From NCBI GenBank assembly GCA_963514095.1, contig OY741273.1:19836546-19900545 (forward strand): 64,000 bases of DNA, given 5' to 3'. Source of the stretch: Eutrigla gurnardus. Its lineage: Eukaryota > Chordata > Actinopteri > Perciformes > Triglidae. Shown piece after piece: positions 13,973-25,785 of the stretch; within the stretch, counting starts at the first letter, position 1, and each line of letters opens with the position of its first letter. Made by a program: the position numbers and the translations under genes. Under the pieces are notes generated by a model. That model did no database searches. It was not told the origin of the DNA and was given only the letters and a program-made list of their open reading frames with translations.

Positions 13973-14269
13973 CCCTATGTTCCCCGGGTCTGGTGATCCC
14001 CGTTTTTCCCATAAAGGGTCCTATGTTCCCCGGTCACAATACTTTTATTTAGTTTAGTTTACTTAAACTGTCCAAACGTTACAAAAACAAAAGCCAATTT
14101 ACAGCCTAATCTCTCCTCATCTTGGCCTATTTGGATATGCGCCTGTAGGCCTACATAGAGCCATGGATTTGGCACTGATGTTGGAAAAAATAACAAACTT
14201 TTTTTGAAAAAGGGTCCTATGTTCCCCGGTCACATACAAATGGGGAACATAGGACCCGGGGAACATAGG
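13973..14269. repeat. Five-copy inverted/direct ATGTTCCCCGG repeat cluster
   Basis: The core CCTATGTTCCCCGG occurs forward at 13973-13988, 14016-14038 and 14212-14234, and inverted at 14242-14257 and 14256-14269. Two forward copies share 23 identical bases 196 bp apart. The third and fourth form a perfect 16-bp hairpin (GGGTCCTATGTTCCCC, 14-nt loop). The layout resembles a foldback or palindromic-end MITE, but I could not set outer ends or a target duplication and cannot name the family. Confidence 0.7.
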
Positions 14270-14683
14270 TACACTCCCGTTGGGACCCTGTGTGCTCTTT
14301 GTATGATATTGGTGCTTTAAATTAGATTTGGCATCCATGCAGGCTACTGTATGTACTTGTTTACTTAAGCAGAGTTGTCTGTCATACCCTAATTATTTGT
14401 CTAGTTCCCTCTGGCTGAACTAATAGCCTGCTTTCTTTAGCTAATTGTGCTTTTAGGGAAATGTGCCGGTGACAGAATAATTAGTTGTTGTTGACGCATC
14501 AAGCGGTGTGATCACTCCGGAGTTTGGTGGATGTTGGCACAATGACGTTTGGAAGGCCGTGTTAATGATTAGGCTTGAATAGATACAATGTGTTTAACGG
14601 GGTGTTGGTAAATCTGAAACTCCACAACTTGTGTTTTCAATCTGGAGAAGCACATCGGCCTCTGACAGGCTGAGGCCCACACT
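14270..14683. other. Non-coding stretch, nothing recognised
   Basis: Ordinary AT-rich sequence between the palindromic repeats and a C run. Confidence 0.5.
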
Positions 14684-14705
14684 CCCCCCCCCCCCCCCCC
14701 CCCCC
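14684..14705. repeat. (C)22 homopolymer
   Basis: Twenty-two consecutive C residues, a likely length-variable and assembly-sensitive tract. Confidence 0.95.
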
Positions 14706-15066
14706 ATTTGAGGCTGCTATACTAGTTTGACAAGCAGAAATGAATGAACCAGAGCCCAACAGCCTGGCCAATATATTGTCCAAATGGAGCTTATCACAGA
14801 TATATCAATAGTGGCAACATAGGCGGGTAAGTGACAAGAAGTGGCAGCAGTGAAATGCTAAAGCTGTTTTTTAGAATGGTAGTTGCCATGACAAAGCGTA
14901 TTAGTTTACTTTTAAACTGTAAGATGTCCGGCTTAAAAAATGGAGTTGTAATTGTCTCAAAAATCTATTCTTGGTCGGGCTGTTGACAAAACTTCAGTCT
15001 CTGTTCATCCAAATAAAGCAATGTGTTGTCCAATGCATACGTGGCTGTCTAGTTTCTTCGTGGGTG
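14706..15066. other. Non-coding stretch, nothing recognised
   Basis: No coding signal or repeat ends seen. Confidence 0.5.
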
Positions 15067-15753
15067 TAGGGCTCTATGATTTCAGCGATGTGGAAAAACC
15101 GGATGGCATCGCGGAATCTGATGATGAAAATGGAATCTACTGTAAAACACGGAATTTCGTGGAATTTGCCAAACTCTTTATAAAAATCTATATTTTATCT
15201 AATATTATAAGTGTTTGTCACCGCACCTAAGCTGAAAATTTGAAAAAAAAAACACATTGTCGAGAGTCTATACTGTATTTTAGTGTCAACAAGAATGACT
15301 CGACCCACAAGAATCCACGTGATTAGAAGCTACAAACAGAATCTCACATCAGAAACGTTCAGAAATGAACCGATTCACAACTGAAAGTGAAACTTAAATA
15401 GCTGTGAGTTCATCCACAGATCGCTGACGGTGAAAGTCGGGGGTTAAAAAGCGGGTGTTATATAGTGACTCCTCCATAAATTATTGCACTTGCATATTAT
15501 GCACATGTGTATGATCTCTGAATGACAAGGAATTAGAAATAGAAATATATTTTTTTTTCAGTAAATGATGTTGATTCATCAACCACATGATTAGACACCA
15601 TTTGATGGGAAAATGCTATTAAACACAGAATTTAGAAAAATGAAAACAGAAAACACAGAAATTAGAAAACAATTATAAACAGAAAACACTGAATTTGGGA
15701 AAAAATCTAATGGAATCTGGAAAAAATTCAAACGGATTGCATAGGGCCTTAGT
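15067..15753. mobile_element. Degenerate non-autonomous hAT-like element
   Basis: The ends are approximate inverted repeats: TAGGGCTCTATGATTTC on the left and the complement of TAAGGCCCTATGCAATCC on the right. The interior is full of GGAATTT/GGAATCT and AAAACACRGAATTT words, as in a family of fish hAT elements I recall with TAGGGCCCTATGAAATC ends. No clean 8-bp target duplication flanks it and no transposase frame remains. It is probably an old, diverged copy. Confidence 0.5.
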
Positions 15754-17274
15754 ATAGTATTTGATGATATAATATCAATATATGCAGAGTAGTAAAGCCT
15801 TTCGGGTCCCAGCATTTTACCAGCTCCATATTTTTTTCTCACTTATAACAGTGTGAAACTGCTCCGAGTAAAATCCTGTAATTGAGTATCAGGGATGATG
15901 TAAACTAGCTCAGTTATCCTTTGTGGAATCCTCCACAGTCGGTTTATTCGACACAGACTGCACTGGGATCAGTCAGCCGTACCTGAAGCCCCACTGGTAT
16001 GACCCTGGCATTTACAGAAATAAGAGAAGCCTTGTAGTACTCAATAATGTAATCATTTCCAGAAGATTTAATGCAACTTGAACTTAACCTGATCGAAAAT
16101 GTAGTGAGACCCACTGATGTAACAACTTGAACAATAACGTAATAATAGCTCTGATAATGCAATACTTCTGACGGATAATGTAATACTTCATCCATTCTCG
16201 GTGGGGAGTAAAAGACATTCAAGTGTTCGATGATGTTATACACACTGGATTCGAAATGAAAGAATGGCTTTGAGGTTAAAGGGCAGGCTTTGGGCACCAT
16301 ATGCACAGTAACTCAAGGGCATGAAGCAACATCCTGGTCCTCCACCCACATCATAATCTGTTGGTGTCAAAAGGTCTTTCAAATTTGATTTGAAACCTTT
16401 TTTGGTTGCAGAAACTCTATAATAGCAGGGAAGTCAAAGTCGAGAACATTTCACAGAGATTGAATTGACAATTTTACTGCCGTCGCTGATTTGTCATATT
16501 TAGCAGCTTTCTTTTCATGGTGTGTAGGCTGTTGGAGGGGAGAAGTCCAGATCAGGGCCTGAGTGTGAGTCAGGGCCACTTCACCTACAACAAAAATGAA
16601 TATCTACAGGTGTCAAAAAAGTTCAAAAGACTTAACTGGAGACGCTCAGAGTGGAAGCCGATAACACAAGTTTAACCCCGAGCCTGGCTCTGGAGCTAAA
16701 ACTGTGCCCCAGTCTAAATAGCACAAGTGTTTCCCCTCATACTAAGGGTGGATTCTCCGAAGAACCTATCATCACCTCTGGAAACAATTATATCATACTC
16801 TATGTAAAATGTTCAATACATTTAGTTTTCATGTTGTTTCTGCTTAATTGTGGGTACTATTGATGGTTAACACTTAGCATATTATAATACAGAGTTAAGT
16901 GAGAATAGGTTTAATGCAATAATTTATTCAAAAACATCCACTCTGGTCTAATGGGAGATATGCGTGGGTATTGGCTGGTGCATTACCCGTTGACCTGTTT
17001 TTAGTTTAACAAATCTTCTCCTGAACCCAATCTACCACTCGCCATCTGTTGTAATTGTAAAGGCTAACAGTATTATACATTTTGTATCCTAGGACATTTT
17101 ATTCCAAGAATATCTTTCAGGATAGTCTCACTTATAATGTGTGACATTATTGGATTGGTACATAATCACTGATGATATGTTATTACATTTTGAATCAATT
17201 TATTACATTTCATGACATTTTTTTGATCAGGTAAAGTGTATAAAATCTTCAGGAAATTAATACATTAGTTTAAT
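15754..17274. other. Non-coding stretch, no gene seen
   Basis: AT-rich. TAATGTAATACTT-like words recur near 16045-16200 without a clear period. TTTTTTTGATCAG followed by GTAAAG at 17230/17231 is a weak zero-exon-like motif. Confidence 0.5.
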
Positions 17275-17870
17275 GTATTCTCATGTATTTGTCCTTGTCT
17301 GATTGTGAGTCATCGGCGGCGGGCTAATGAAGTCTTGAGAGGGATGGAACTCCGAGAGAAATTATCGCAAGTCTCTGCATAATTTGCATGCTATTGTAGC
17401 ACATTCTATACAATTGTCTGGAAAATAATGGAGCCAGTGGAGCACATTCTCCTAACTATCTACTTTGTGTGCTGTAATAAAGCTGCAGCTGCTGTGTTAA
17501 GTACCATTTATTCTCCGTGGTGATTGAGTAAAACAAAGACATGCATGATGTTGTTTACTGAAACATCCATTAAGGAAGCAGAGGCAAGAAGCATGCCAGC
17601 CTCCTCCCGACAGAGATCAATCCCTTGCCCTCAAAGGGTCAAATTTGGAATTGATTTCCTCAGTCCATTTTCCCACAGTGGGAACTCTCTGAAGCAGTAA
17701 ATCATTTCCTCAAGTACAATGGACAGAACAAATACCTCCATAAGGAAGGCTGCTCGAGCACTTAAAAGCCTGCCTCCCATGAGAACATAATTTCCATTAA
17801 CACTCTCAAACCTCTTTACAGTTGGGGAAAGTTGTCTACAGCTTCCAACTCATAATGGTTATTGGAATAA
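17275..17870. promoter_or_regulatory. Possible conserved non-coding element
   Basis: About 600 bp without simple repeats, carrying the octamer ATTTGCAT (17382-17389) beside a TAATTTGCATGC palindrome-like site, CATTAA sites and runs of balanced composition. It is one of the most enhancer-like stretches in the window by eye. No protein frame was recognised. Confidence 0.25.
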
Positions 17871-17879
17871 CGATGCAAC

Positions 17880-18122
17880 CAACATTTTTTTGTTGTTGTT
17901 TTTTTTGGATAACGATCGAGGTGATGCTCTTATTTGTTGTAGTTGTAATATAGTTTATAGTTGTGTAAAATAAAACATTTTACTTCTAGTCACTTTCTAT
18001 TTTATATAGCTTTTGTATAGTTTCTAATGTATGTTTAATGTATAATGTATGTTCTATGTATGTTATTGCTACTGGATGCTTAAATTTCCTTCGGGATCAA
18101 TAAAGTATCTATCTATCTATCT
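17880..18122 (+). mobile_element. LINE 3' tail ending in (TATC)n
   Basis: The sequence ends TTCCTTCGGGATC, AATAAAG (signal 18099-18104), then about four TATC units (18106-18122). This is a very common 3' terminus of fish non-LTR retrotransposons, I think of the RTE/Rex type, whose tails end in short tandem repeats instead of poly(A). Only the 3' end is present, as expected from 5' truncation on insertion. The 5' limit is uncertain and family assignment is from memory. Confidence 0.55.
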
Positions 18123-18716
18123 TATTAACATTATGCACTTCATAGATGTGATTGGGGATGAGAAACACATTTAGTAAATATATTCAGTAAAAATGAGGAT
18201 TGGCAAAGGTCAATTGAAACATTGTCATTATTCATCAAATTGACTCAAATCACATTTAATCTTGAAGGAGAAAACGGGAATTTGTTTGAAGGTGATATAA
18301 TAAATGTTAGAGAGGAAATCATAGTGTTTAAATTCCTAACATCACCTCTATGCAGCGTATTATACATATTTAAACATTGATTGTCAATAAGCAAGTAGGT
18401 AAATAAAAACACAATTTATATCCTAATGTTCACATTATGTATATTATTGTTTTAACACATTGGTTTGGAAAGCAGTATGAGTATCTGGAAGGAAATCGAG
18501 GAATAAGAGCATCTCCATAAATAAGCCTCAAACTGTTTTTTTTTTTTGTTTTTTTTACTGAGTTGAATTTATTTTTTATTAGCACAGCGCATCTGTTCCT
18601 GCATCACTTCAAAGACAACATATTCTATAGACAAATAATATTTAAATGTACTGTATCACTATTTGGCTGTAATAGAGTGCTGTTTGCACCCATGAGGTAT
18701 CTTTGTCTTGGGTTTA

Positions 18717-18718
<2 letters not shown>
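18123..18718. other. Non-coding stretch, nothing recognised
   Basis: AT-rich DNA with a T-rich tract at about 18536-18557. Confidence 0.5.

Positions 18719-18763
<45 letters not shown>
18719..18763. repeat. (TG)22 microsatellite
   Basis: Uninterrupted TG units. Confidence 0.97.
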
Positions 18764-18766
<3 letters not shown>

Positions 18767-19655
18767 TGTACTATTTCAACTATGAAAAGTTTGAGATAAC
18801 AGCTGTATAATTGTTTGTGTATGAACACTATAATACATCACTAAAGTCCTTATTGGTCTTGGACTGTACAAAACGAAGTGACTGTCAACAAAATGGGTTG
18901 AATGAAAATGTACAGCCTGAATTATTATCCCAGTTGGGCCCCGATTACTGGGGATTTGGTAGCATGCAGAGGCCGGTTATTGCAACCCTTTCATCATGAC
19001 AAGGACTTACTAGGCATCTGCCTAGCCTGCAGTCCTGTCTGTGGGAGGCCAGGTTTTATTAAGCTTCGCCACCTGATGATGACAAATCAACCTCAAAGAC
19101 AGCCATCACTTCTTCAAGGCTGCTGCACAGGATTGCACAGGAATTCCGTGGAGCCCTGACAAGGACCTCTGAAAAAGTGTGCTGATGTTGAATACCAATA
19201 TGTTTAACATTCGGGATGTTGTGTCTGCTGTCTGGGAGTGTCGCTAATAGAAAAGGTCATTTTGAATCCGTGTTAAGGTGTCACACTAATGCTATGTGGC
19301 AAAGATTTATGCATCCAGGTGGACTGTTTTTTTTTTTTTGGCCTATATTTCCCAAAGGCCCATGTGCAAGCTGCCTGTTGAAAAATGAAACACCTTAGGA
19401 GGGTTGTGCGAGACATACGTACAAACTAGTAAGACAGGATCAGCTGTGGCCCTGTTACTTTTCATATAAATATATAATATTGATATCTGCATTTGGCATT
19501 ATTTGTTTGTTTCGGGTTGGTTCAGGAAGGAGATTTCATGATGTTTGTGCAGTTTATTTGTGTGGCAATGTGGCATTTAGATAATCCGCTTCGTCTACCA
19601 CGTATATGCATTACTGCAGGTTGGAACAGGTTTTGGAAAAATGCACTGTTTATTT
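18764..19655. other. Non-coding stretch; 18.9-19.2 kb looks single copy
   Basis: Balanced-composition sequence at 18900-19200 could be conserved, but no frame or known motif supports a function. A T run lies at 19328-19339. Confidence 0.45.
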
Positions 19656-19662
19656 ACAATTG

Positions 19663-19693
19663 ATCTCCTCTTGTGTTTGTTTTCCAGGTAAGA
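19663..19693 (+). other. Candidate recursive splice site (zero-length exon)
   Basis: A pyrimidine-rich tract (ATCTCCTCTTGTGTTTGTTTTCC, 19663-19685) ends in AG (19686-19687) and is followed at once by GTAAGAG. Such an acceptor fused to a donor is the signature of recursive splicing in very long introns. In vertebrates a short RS-exon with its own donor usually follows; here ACA/GTAAGA at 19790/19791 would close a 103-nt RS-exon. That exon carries a (TG)10 tract, with a (CA)9 tract just beyond its donor, so the two could pair. No transcript evidence is available. Confidence 0.4.
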
Positions 19694-19710
19694 GGGAGCA
19701 TCTTTAAACG

Positions 19711-19821
19711 TGTGTGTGTGTGTGTGTGTGTTGCCTTATTCATGTTCCTGTCTGCCAGAGGGTTGGCGACATCACTGATTTGGGAAGACAGTAAGATTCA
19801 CTACACACACACACACACACA
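19711..19821. repeat. Facing (TG)10 and (CA)9 microsatellites
   Basis: TG at 19711-19731 and CA at 19803-19821 are complementary and 70 bp apart, so a transcript could form a stem across the interval, including the possible donor at 19791. Confidence 0.9.
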
Positions 19822-19831
19822 AAGACACACA

Positions 19832-20390
19832 CAGCCTGTTAAAACCACTTCCTGCCTACTCATCTTTCCAACAAGACTTCCATCCCAGTGGCTCTTTCAT
19901 TCCAAGCTGTTTGCTTAGGCTTTTTAATTAAATAAGCAGGATGTGAAGGAAATCAAAGCTGCTGCAATCATGTTGAGTTGAAATGGCGCTTTTGAGGAAA
20001 CAGAAAAACCTAACTCGGAAGCTGCCGGAATGGTGTAGTAGAACATGCAGATGGTGGAGGAGCACCTGTGCTGCATACATTAACTTAATACTGATGAACT
20101 TTACTAGACGGGGCTCGATTCAAATGGAATTACTTTCACGGCGACACTTTGTGTTGTAGTCACATTCTGGAGCTGTTTACTGGAGCTCTGAGATTATTGA
20201 ACAGCAGTGACAGCATTTTTTTAAAAGCTTGTATTCTGAGTTTTGTCTCCACACAAAACCGCTCCGATCCCTTCTGTGGGGTCCATGGAGTCCTTTAACC
20301 CCGCCTCCTAGATGGTCAATCGGACAATGATGTTCATCTTAAAACCTGGCTGGGTTCGGGTTCAGGTCCTTCCTAAAATGAATTTCTGCA
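19832..20390. other. Non-coding stretch, nothing recognised
   Basis: No coding signal. The right part (from about 20270) may belong to the LINE relic that follows. Confidence 0.5.
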
Positions 20391-20394
20391 GTGG

Positions 20395-20640
20395 TAGTTC
20401 TGATGCCAAGTAAGATGAAATAGGTGTTCTCTGCTGGGTTCTCCAAGGATCTGTGCTGGCACCACTTATATTTGTTGCCTCTTGGCCACCTTATGCACAG
20501 ATATAATATGAATTTCCATTTCTATGCAGACAACATTCAGATCTATCTGAGCTATGGCTCGGCAGACAACCATCAGAACACGGACAACCTGACGGGTCAA
20601 GATGCAATCATCCAAATAACATATTGATGCTCTGTCCTAT
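20395..20640 (+). pseudogene. Broken LINE reverse-transcriptase fragment
   Basis: Two frames carry consecutive pieces of the non-LTR retrotransposon reverse transcriptase. The first reads GVLQGSVLAPLIF (about 20438-20476), matching the conserved GVPQGS.LGPLLF block. After a frame shift the second reads LLPLGHLMHRYNMNFHFYAD (from about 20474), the block before the catalytic YADD box. Here the box is YADN, so the second catalytic aspartate is lost. The style fits L2/CR1-like fish LINEs. Frame shift, altered active site and missing flanks make it a dead 5'- and 3'-truncated relic. Both pieces are on the plus strand. Confidence 0.75.
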
Positions 20641-23600
20641 TCAATAACCCAATACTCATTTGTTTGTGTTTAAAGTTTAAACCTCAGCTTAGGCAAACAT
20701 TAAATCAATGAAGCATTGGTTCATCATCTTAGAAACGTTTCACTGATTACACCGTGTCTTTCTCCCAAACATCTAGAAATGACCTGCCATATACAGTACA
20801 TACATGTCGGCAGTGTGAAGAGAGTTAAGACATTTAACAAGGATGTTTGATGCATTCGCATGCATATTTATTGAGCCTAAGGGGATGTGTAGGAATGTAA
20901 AATCTGGCTGGAAGTTGGAAATGTAAATGTAAATATGGAGATTAAAAACTGTACTTGCTGGTATCTCGTGTGGTGGTATCTCTCTTCAGGGCCTGACCCA
21001 GCTCAATAAAACTGGACATTTTCCCTCCGGCAAGATACAGGGACATACACGGAGAGATGTTTAATAGTGGATCATGCATATTTTGTTGTATTCACCATTA
21101 TTTATATTATTTGATGAAATGCATGGCTCCCATAGATAATGTCCCTGCTATTGTTTTTTTTAAGTTACATCTTGTAAATGTGCAAAACAGTGAGCTGCTC
21201 AATTCTTGAGCTACAGTCGCTCATACAGTACGCTGCGTTTGGGACTCGGTCCCGTATTCATCTACAGCTGTGATCTGCTTCACCGGAGGGGGAATCTCTG
21301 AGGGTCGGCCATTCTCTGCACTATGATAGAGACATGCTGTGAAGCTGTAAGTGTCTCCATCTGTCACTTTGTCACTTATCTCCTCAATTTCCTCCCTCAC
21401 GCTCTAGCTTCAGCTCTGTGTTCATTTCCATTTATTCCCCCTGCTTTTTTTATTTCTCTCTATGTCTCTTTTCTCCCCCCCCGTGTGATTCCGAGCCAAA
21501 TCTGCCACAACACACCACCTATATTCCCACACTGTTATTAATTTCCAGCTCCATTGCGTTTTCACTACATAGGGACACTTCATCTTCTTTGTGTGTGACA
21601 AAACAGGACATCCGTGTCCTTCCGTGGCGTAGATAATGCTCACATGAGAGTCCGGACTACCTCTCGGCCCGCTTTGAAGACATTCCCAGTCCTCCCTTCC
21701 ATGCTTTTCTTCTCTTTTTTTCCCCTCAGCTTCGTGCTCTGTCTCTTCAGCCTCATAGCTTGTCCACTAAGGACTTGTTTGATTGGCTATACAAAAGTAT
21801 TTCTGCAATAGATTAGCAGCAGAAGCACAGGGGGAGGGTGGGTAAAGGACAAGCAAGGAAGTACTTAATGTCAACTGTGTAATGACAATGTTGCAATAAT
21901 TACCCAGGGAGAAACTGTGCCTCAGTCGGACTTCTCAGGATAACACTGGTCCCTTCGCTGATTTTTAATTCTCCTTGAAGGGATGTATCAAGTGGTGCAG
22001 GAATCAAACTGGAGCCTGAGAAATTCAGCAACAGGCTGTCAGGAAAAAAAAGGGAAAAAAAAGCACCAAAGACTCTGAGGAAGCTTTGGCCATCACTGCC
22101 ACGAATCAATGAACTGGATATCGCTGATTAAAACTTCACAGTCTGGTTGGATACACATCTCTCTCATTTTCAGAGTGAAGCAATGGATTAAATACCTGCC
22201 TATGTTTTCAAGTGGAATCATGCACTCATGTAAGATTTATTAAAATCAGTTTTCTTTTGTTGGGTCGTGAGCTTGAAAACACTGAGCTGATCCCCAACCT
22301 TCAATTTGTTCATTGAGTGATTATTACTTTAACTCCCTGCAACTTACTTTAATAATTATTCATGATGGGTAAAAGGCAGACAGCATGAATACATTGATCG
22401 CAAAATGTTATATTAGAATATTATAGCAGTTACATCAAGTATCAAGTAAGTCCAAAAAGGGTAAATCATTCTTAATAACTTTACATATTTTAAAGTGTTT
22501 TGAATAACATTTTTAAACAATTTTTGCGTAATCTCTATGAAGTGCATTCAAATCCTGAATCTATAGGCAGCTTGGGAAGATTTTTGTTTTGGTTTCCGTC
22601 TGTTGACACTGTTGAGCAGGCTTTGGTTGGATGCAGGGAAACAGTCTGTGTCGGGAGCAACATAGGTGGGTTGCATTGGCCTAAATGGAATCCTGAAACC
22701 CACCCTGACGATGATGGATGCAAAAGGAAGTCTTGTGCCGGACAAATGCTGTCTGCACCGGAGTCCCAGAAGTATAGTCCCCTGCCCCGAGATACGTATC
22801 CATCATCAGATAGCTGATGGGTTCCGAGATTGTTTTATCTGTAATCTTATTATGAGGAAATGGCCCCTCAGTGAAAATGTGTTATTGTTTGACAGCATGA
22901 TTTGATAATGATAGTTCTGTAATGCAGCAATTATAACATTTCAAAGCTGATAATGCATTACTGCATGTGCTTAAGGCGTAATCGCATGCCATTTTGGATT
23001 TTAAGCTCCAAATTATGCCGGAATCCGGCATTGCGAGTGTTGGAAATGAAAGCTGTCTTGTGAGAATAATGAAGACATATGTTGTACCACCTCAGCATGT
23101 GTGATGAAATTAACGGAAGATTCACGACTGATCTGAGAAGAACTCTAATCAGGCAGAAATACCGTATGGTGTGGATGCATGTAGGTTAAAGCACTCATTA
23201 CAAACAGCGAGTACAGGCTCCAAACCAACGTCCTTCACTCCACTGACTGTAAGCAACATGTCAGTTGACCTCTGCGAGGTCTCTTACAATGTCCTTTATC
23301 GTCATTACGTCCATGCATCATGTTCATCTTTTAAATGGCATCCACAGTCCTTTTGACACATTCTTTATGAGCTGGCCTCACATTGCAACACAGGCGTGTT
23401 ACCATTACGTCACGCATGATCAAACATGCATTTTTCAAGCAGCCTTTGCTTTGGTTTACTGGAGTAAAATGCCCTCCATTCTCTGCAGACTGAAAGGGCA
23501 GCAGGAGTTAATGTCAGGTGCTCGTGGCACTCTGCTTTCTTCTTTTTTTTTCTTTCTCCTTCCTTCTTTCCCATCCCTCCTCTCACCTGCTCATGCAGAT

Positions 23601-25785
23601 ACATGATGTGTGAAATCTCTTTTTGTATGTCATTCTGGGAATCATTGCTTTTCACAGTCGACCACGAAGCTCCCGTGGCTTATATCTGAAGCTGGCGTCT
23701 GGGCAAATCATAAAGAAGAAAGTTCCACCATCAAGATGTCGGTTCCCCCAGAATGACATTATGGATGGAAATGATAAGCAAGGAATAAAAGGATGACATT
23801 AAGGAGGGACTGATGGGAAGAGATGGTGTGAAAGGACAAAGAGGATGCAAACATAATCACGGTACAACAGATTGAAAGCAGGGATGCTAAAAGGTTGCTC
23901 GTCCTGCGAGCTGAATACTGAGTGCAGGTATCGGTCTCAAAGACGGCATGAATCACTAAGCCCGTAATGTTCTTTGCTTTCATAAGGTTTTTTTTTTTTT
24001 TTTGTGAAATGCATTTTTGCTTCGCATCAAGGAAATGTTGGATTTCTTTCCTGGCTTCTCTTCACCGACTGTCAGCTAGATGATGCTGGCTGTTCATTAC
24101 CCCAAATTCTGTATTTCTGCCAGGCGATTCTCCCCGTACAGTGAGGGAGCGGTGACTCATCAGTTTACCGCTGTATCGCTTTCAAAACACAAAAGACGAG
24201 GAGCTCTGACTTCCATGTGCTTCGGAATTAGTTGAAGTCTTTTCTTTTAAGACCTAGTCAGTCCTTTCCGAATCAGTCGTACCATAAATACCTGCTGCCA
24301 GATGCATGTGTCATCGACTGCACACACAACAAGACGTACGTACACAATACAGTACAGTATGCCATTATTTCAAGCAAACCAAGAGGTAAGAATTATGTCT
24401 GCCTCTGGACATATTGTGTCACAGCAACGGCATCGGTAGATGTGCCACTTCCACAGGCGGGTCGTGGCTAAGCTACATTTGTAGCATGTCAGCTGACGGC
24501 CGAAGGTTTAACAAGGTTGTTTCATCTAATTAAGTGTAACAGTATGGACACATAGATAATTTGAAAATGTAATCCGTTGTCATTTTAACACAGCTGCATT
24601 CATTATCTTAATTCTCTGAGACATATACAACAGCACTGACGGATGTCTTTTACCTGATTTGCTGCCTTGCATTTATTTTACAAGTCTAAGAACTTTTTTT
24701 TTTTTACAGGGGTGAAATGTATGCATGTCATGAACTGAAATACTACATTTAATTATGGGGACATTTAAAGACATGCAAATGAGCTCAGGCTGTATGGCTC
24801 TCCCCTTTTTTTATTCTGGGATGTGAGCAGCTATTTTTCCCCCCACCATCCATTATGACTGTTACACCACGATCCTACGGGAAGTAATCTACTGCTGTTT
24901 GGCAGTGGATCCATCCACCTGACACTTTGATCCAGAGAACAATCGAGAAAGATCCACTAGATTTGACACCTTAATCACTATACAAGGAAATGCAGTGGAA
25001 ATGAAAGGTCTGTAAAAATAAGCTAAACATAAAAAATTACATTGGTGATCTCTTCACCTTTCCTCTAATCAAAAAGCATTGTTTTTGCAGTAACATGTTT
25101 TTATTTTTTCCCACATTTTAACACTGCATGCATTTTACCCAAGTCTAATTGATGACTAGAACATTTACTTTTTTGTTTGTTTTACTGACCCTTTACCTCA
25201 GAACAAACTTCACATTTGTAGCTCCACTTTTTGGAAGGCTGTTAGGGTATAGCAACATCAGTTCATTCTTCAATCTGACATGAGCATATGTAATGCATAA
25301 TGAATGGCGGATAAGAGATTGCAGTGAAAAAAATATGGCTCTATTAAAGACCCACCCAAATGGATACAGTAACAATGCCTACGCAATCTCTGCTCTTTTC
25401 TTCTCATCCCCCCCATCTCTCCCCGCCCTGCACCCCTGCTCTTCGCTACTTTTAATCAGCAGTAATGGTGTATATCATCATTCATGGAGCCCAGAGATGC
25501 CTAGATTATTTTTTCCTTCAATAATCACCTTGGGTGTGTGAGTTAGATATGTGTCGGAGCTTGCCGGAGCTTGAAGCTGCTCAGCTGCAATGATCCACTC
25601 CACTGGGCTGTAGGAAGCTATTGTGAACCCCAGATTAATAAAAGTGGCAGGAACATGCCCTTCATCCTGCCACGTATCTCATGAAGTCTACTTTTGGGTA
25701 CTCCGTAGAGAAGTAAAGACATTTTCGGGTCAGAAAGGTGAGATGGTATGCACTCGGTTACAGCTTATTTGTGTGTCCCGCATCA
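20641..25785. other. Non-coding stretch of 5 kb, no gene seen
   Basis: Contains a CT-rich pyrimidine tract (23535-23587), T runs at 23988-24003 and near 24690, and possibly conserved sequence at 22960-23040 and 24060-24200. A strong donor-like AAGAG/GTAAGAA at 24384/24385 has only a weak acceptor upstream (TGCTGCCAG, 24301). An acceptor at 22173 and donor-like CAT/GTAAGA at 22230 bound 56 nt open in one frame. None of these is strong enough to call an exon. Confidence 0.5.

Noticed and set aside
13973..14269. CRISPR-like array
   Set aside because: Only five irregularly spaced copies in both orientations, in a eukaryotic context.
17205..17240. TTTTTTTGATCAG/GTAAAG as a recursive splice site
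   Set aside because: Short pyrimidine tract and only 2.4 kb from the better site at 19.7 kb; kept as a note only.
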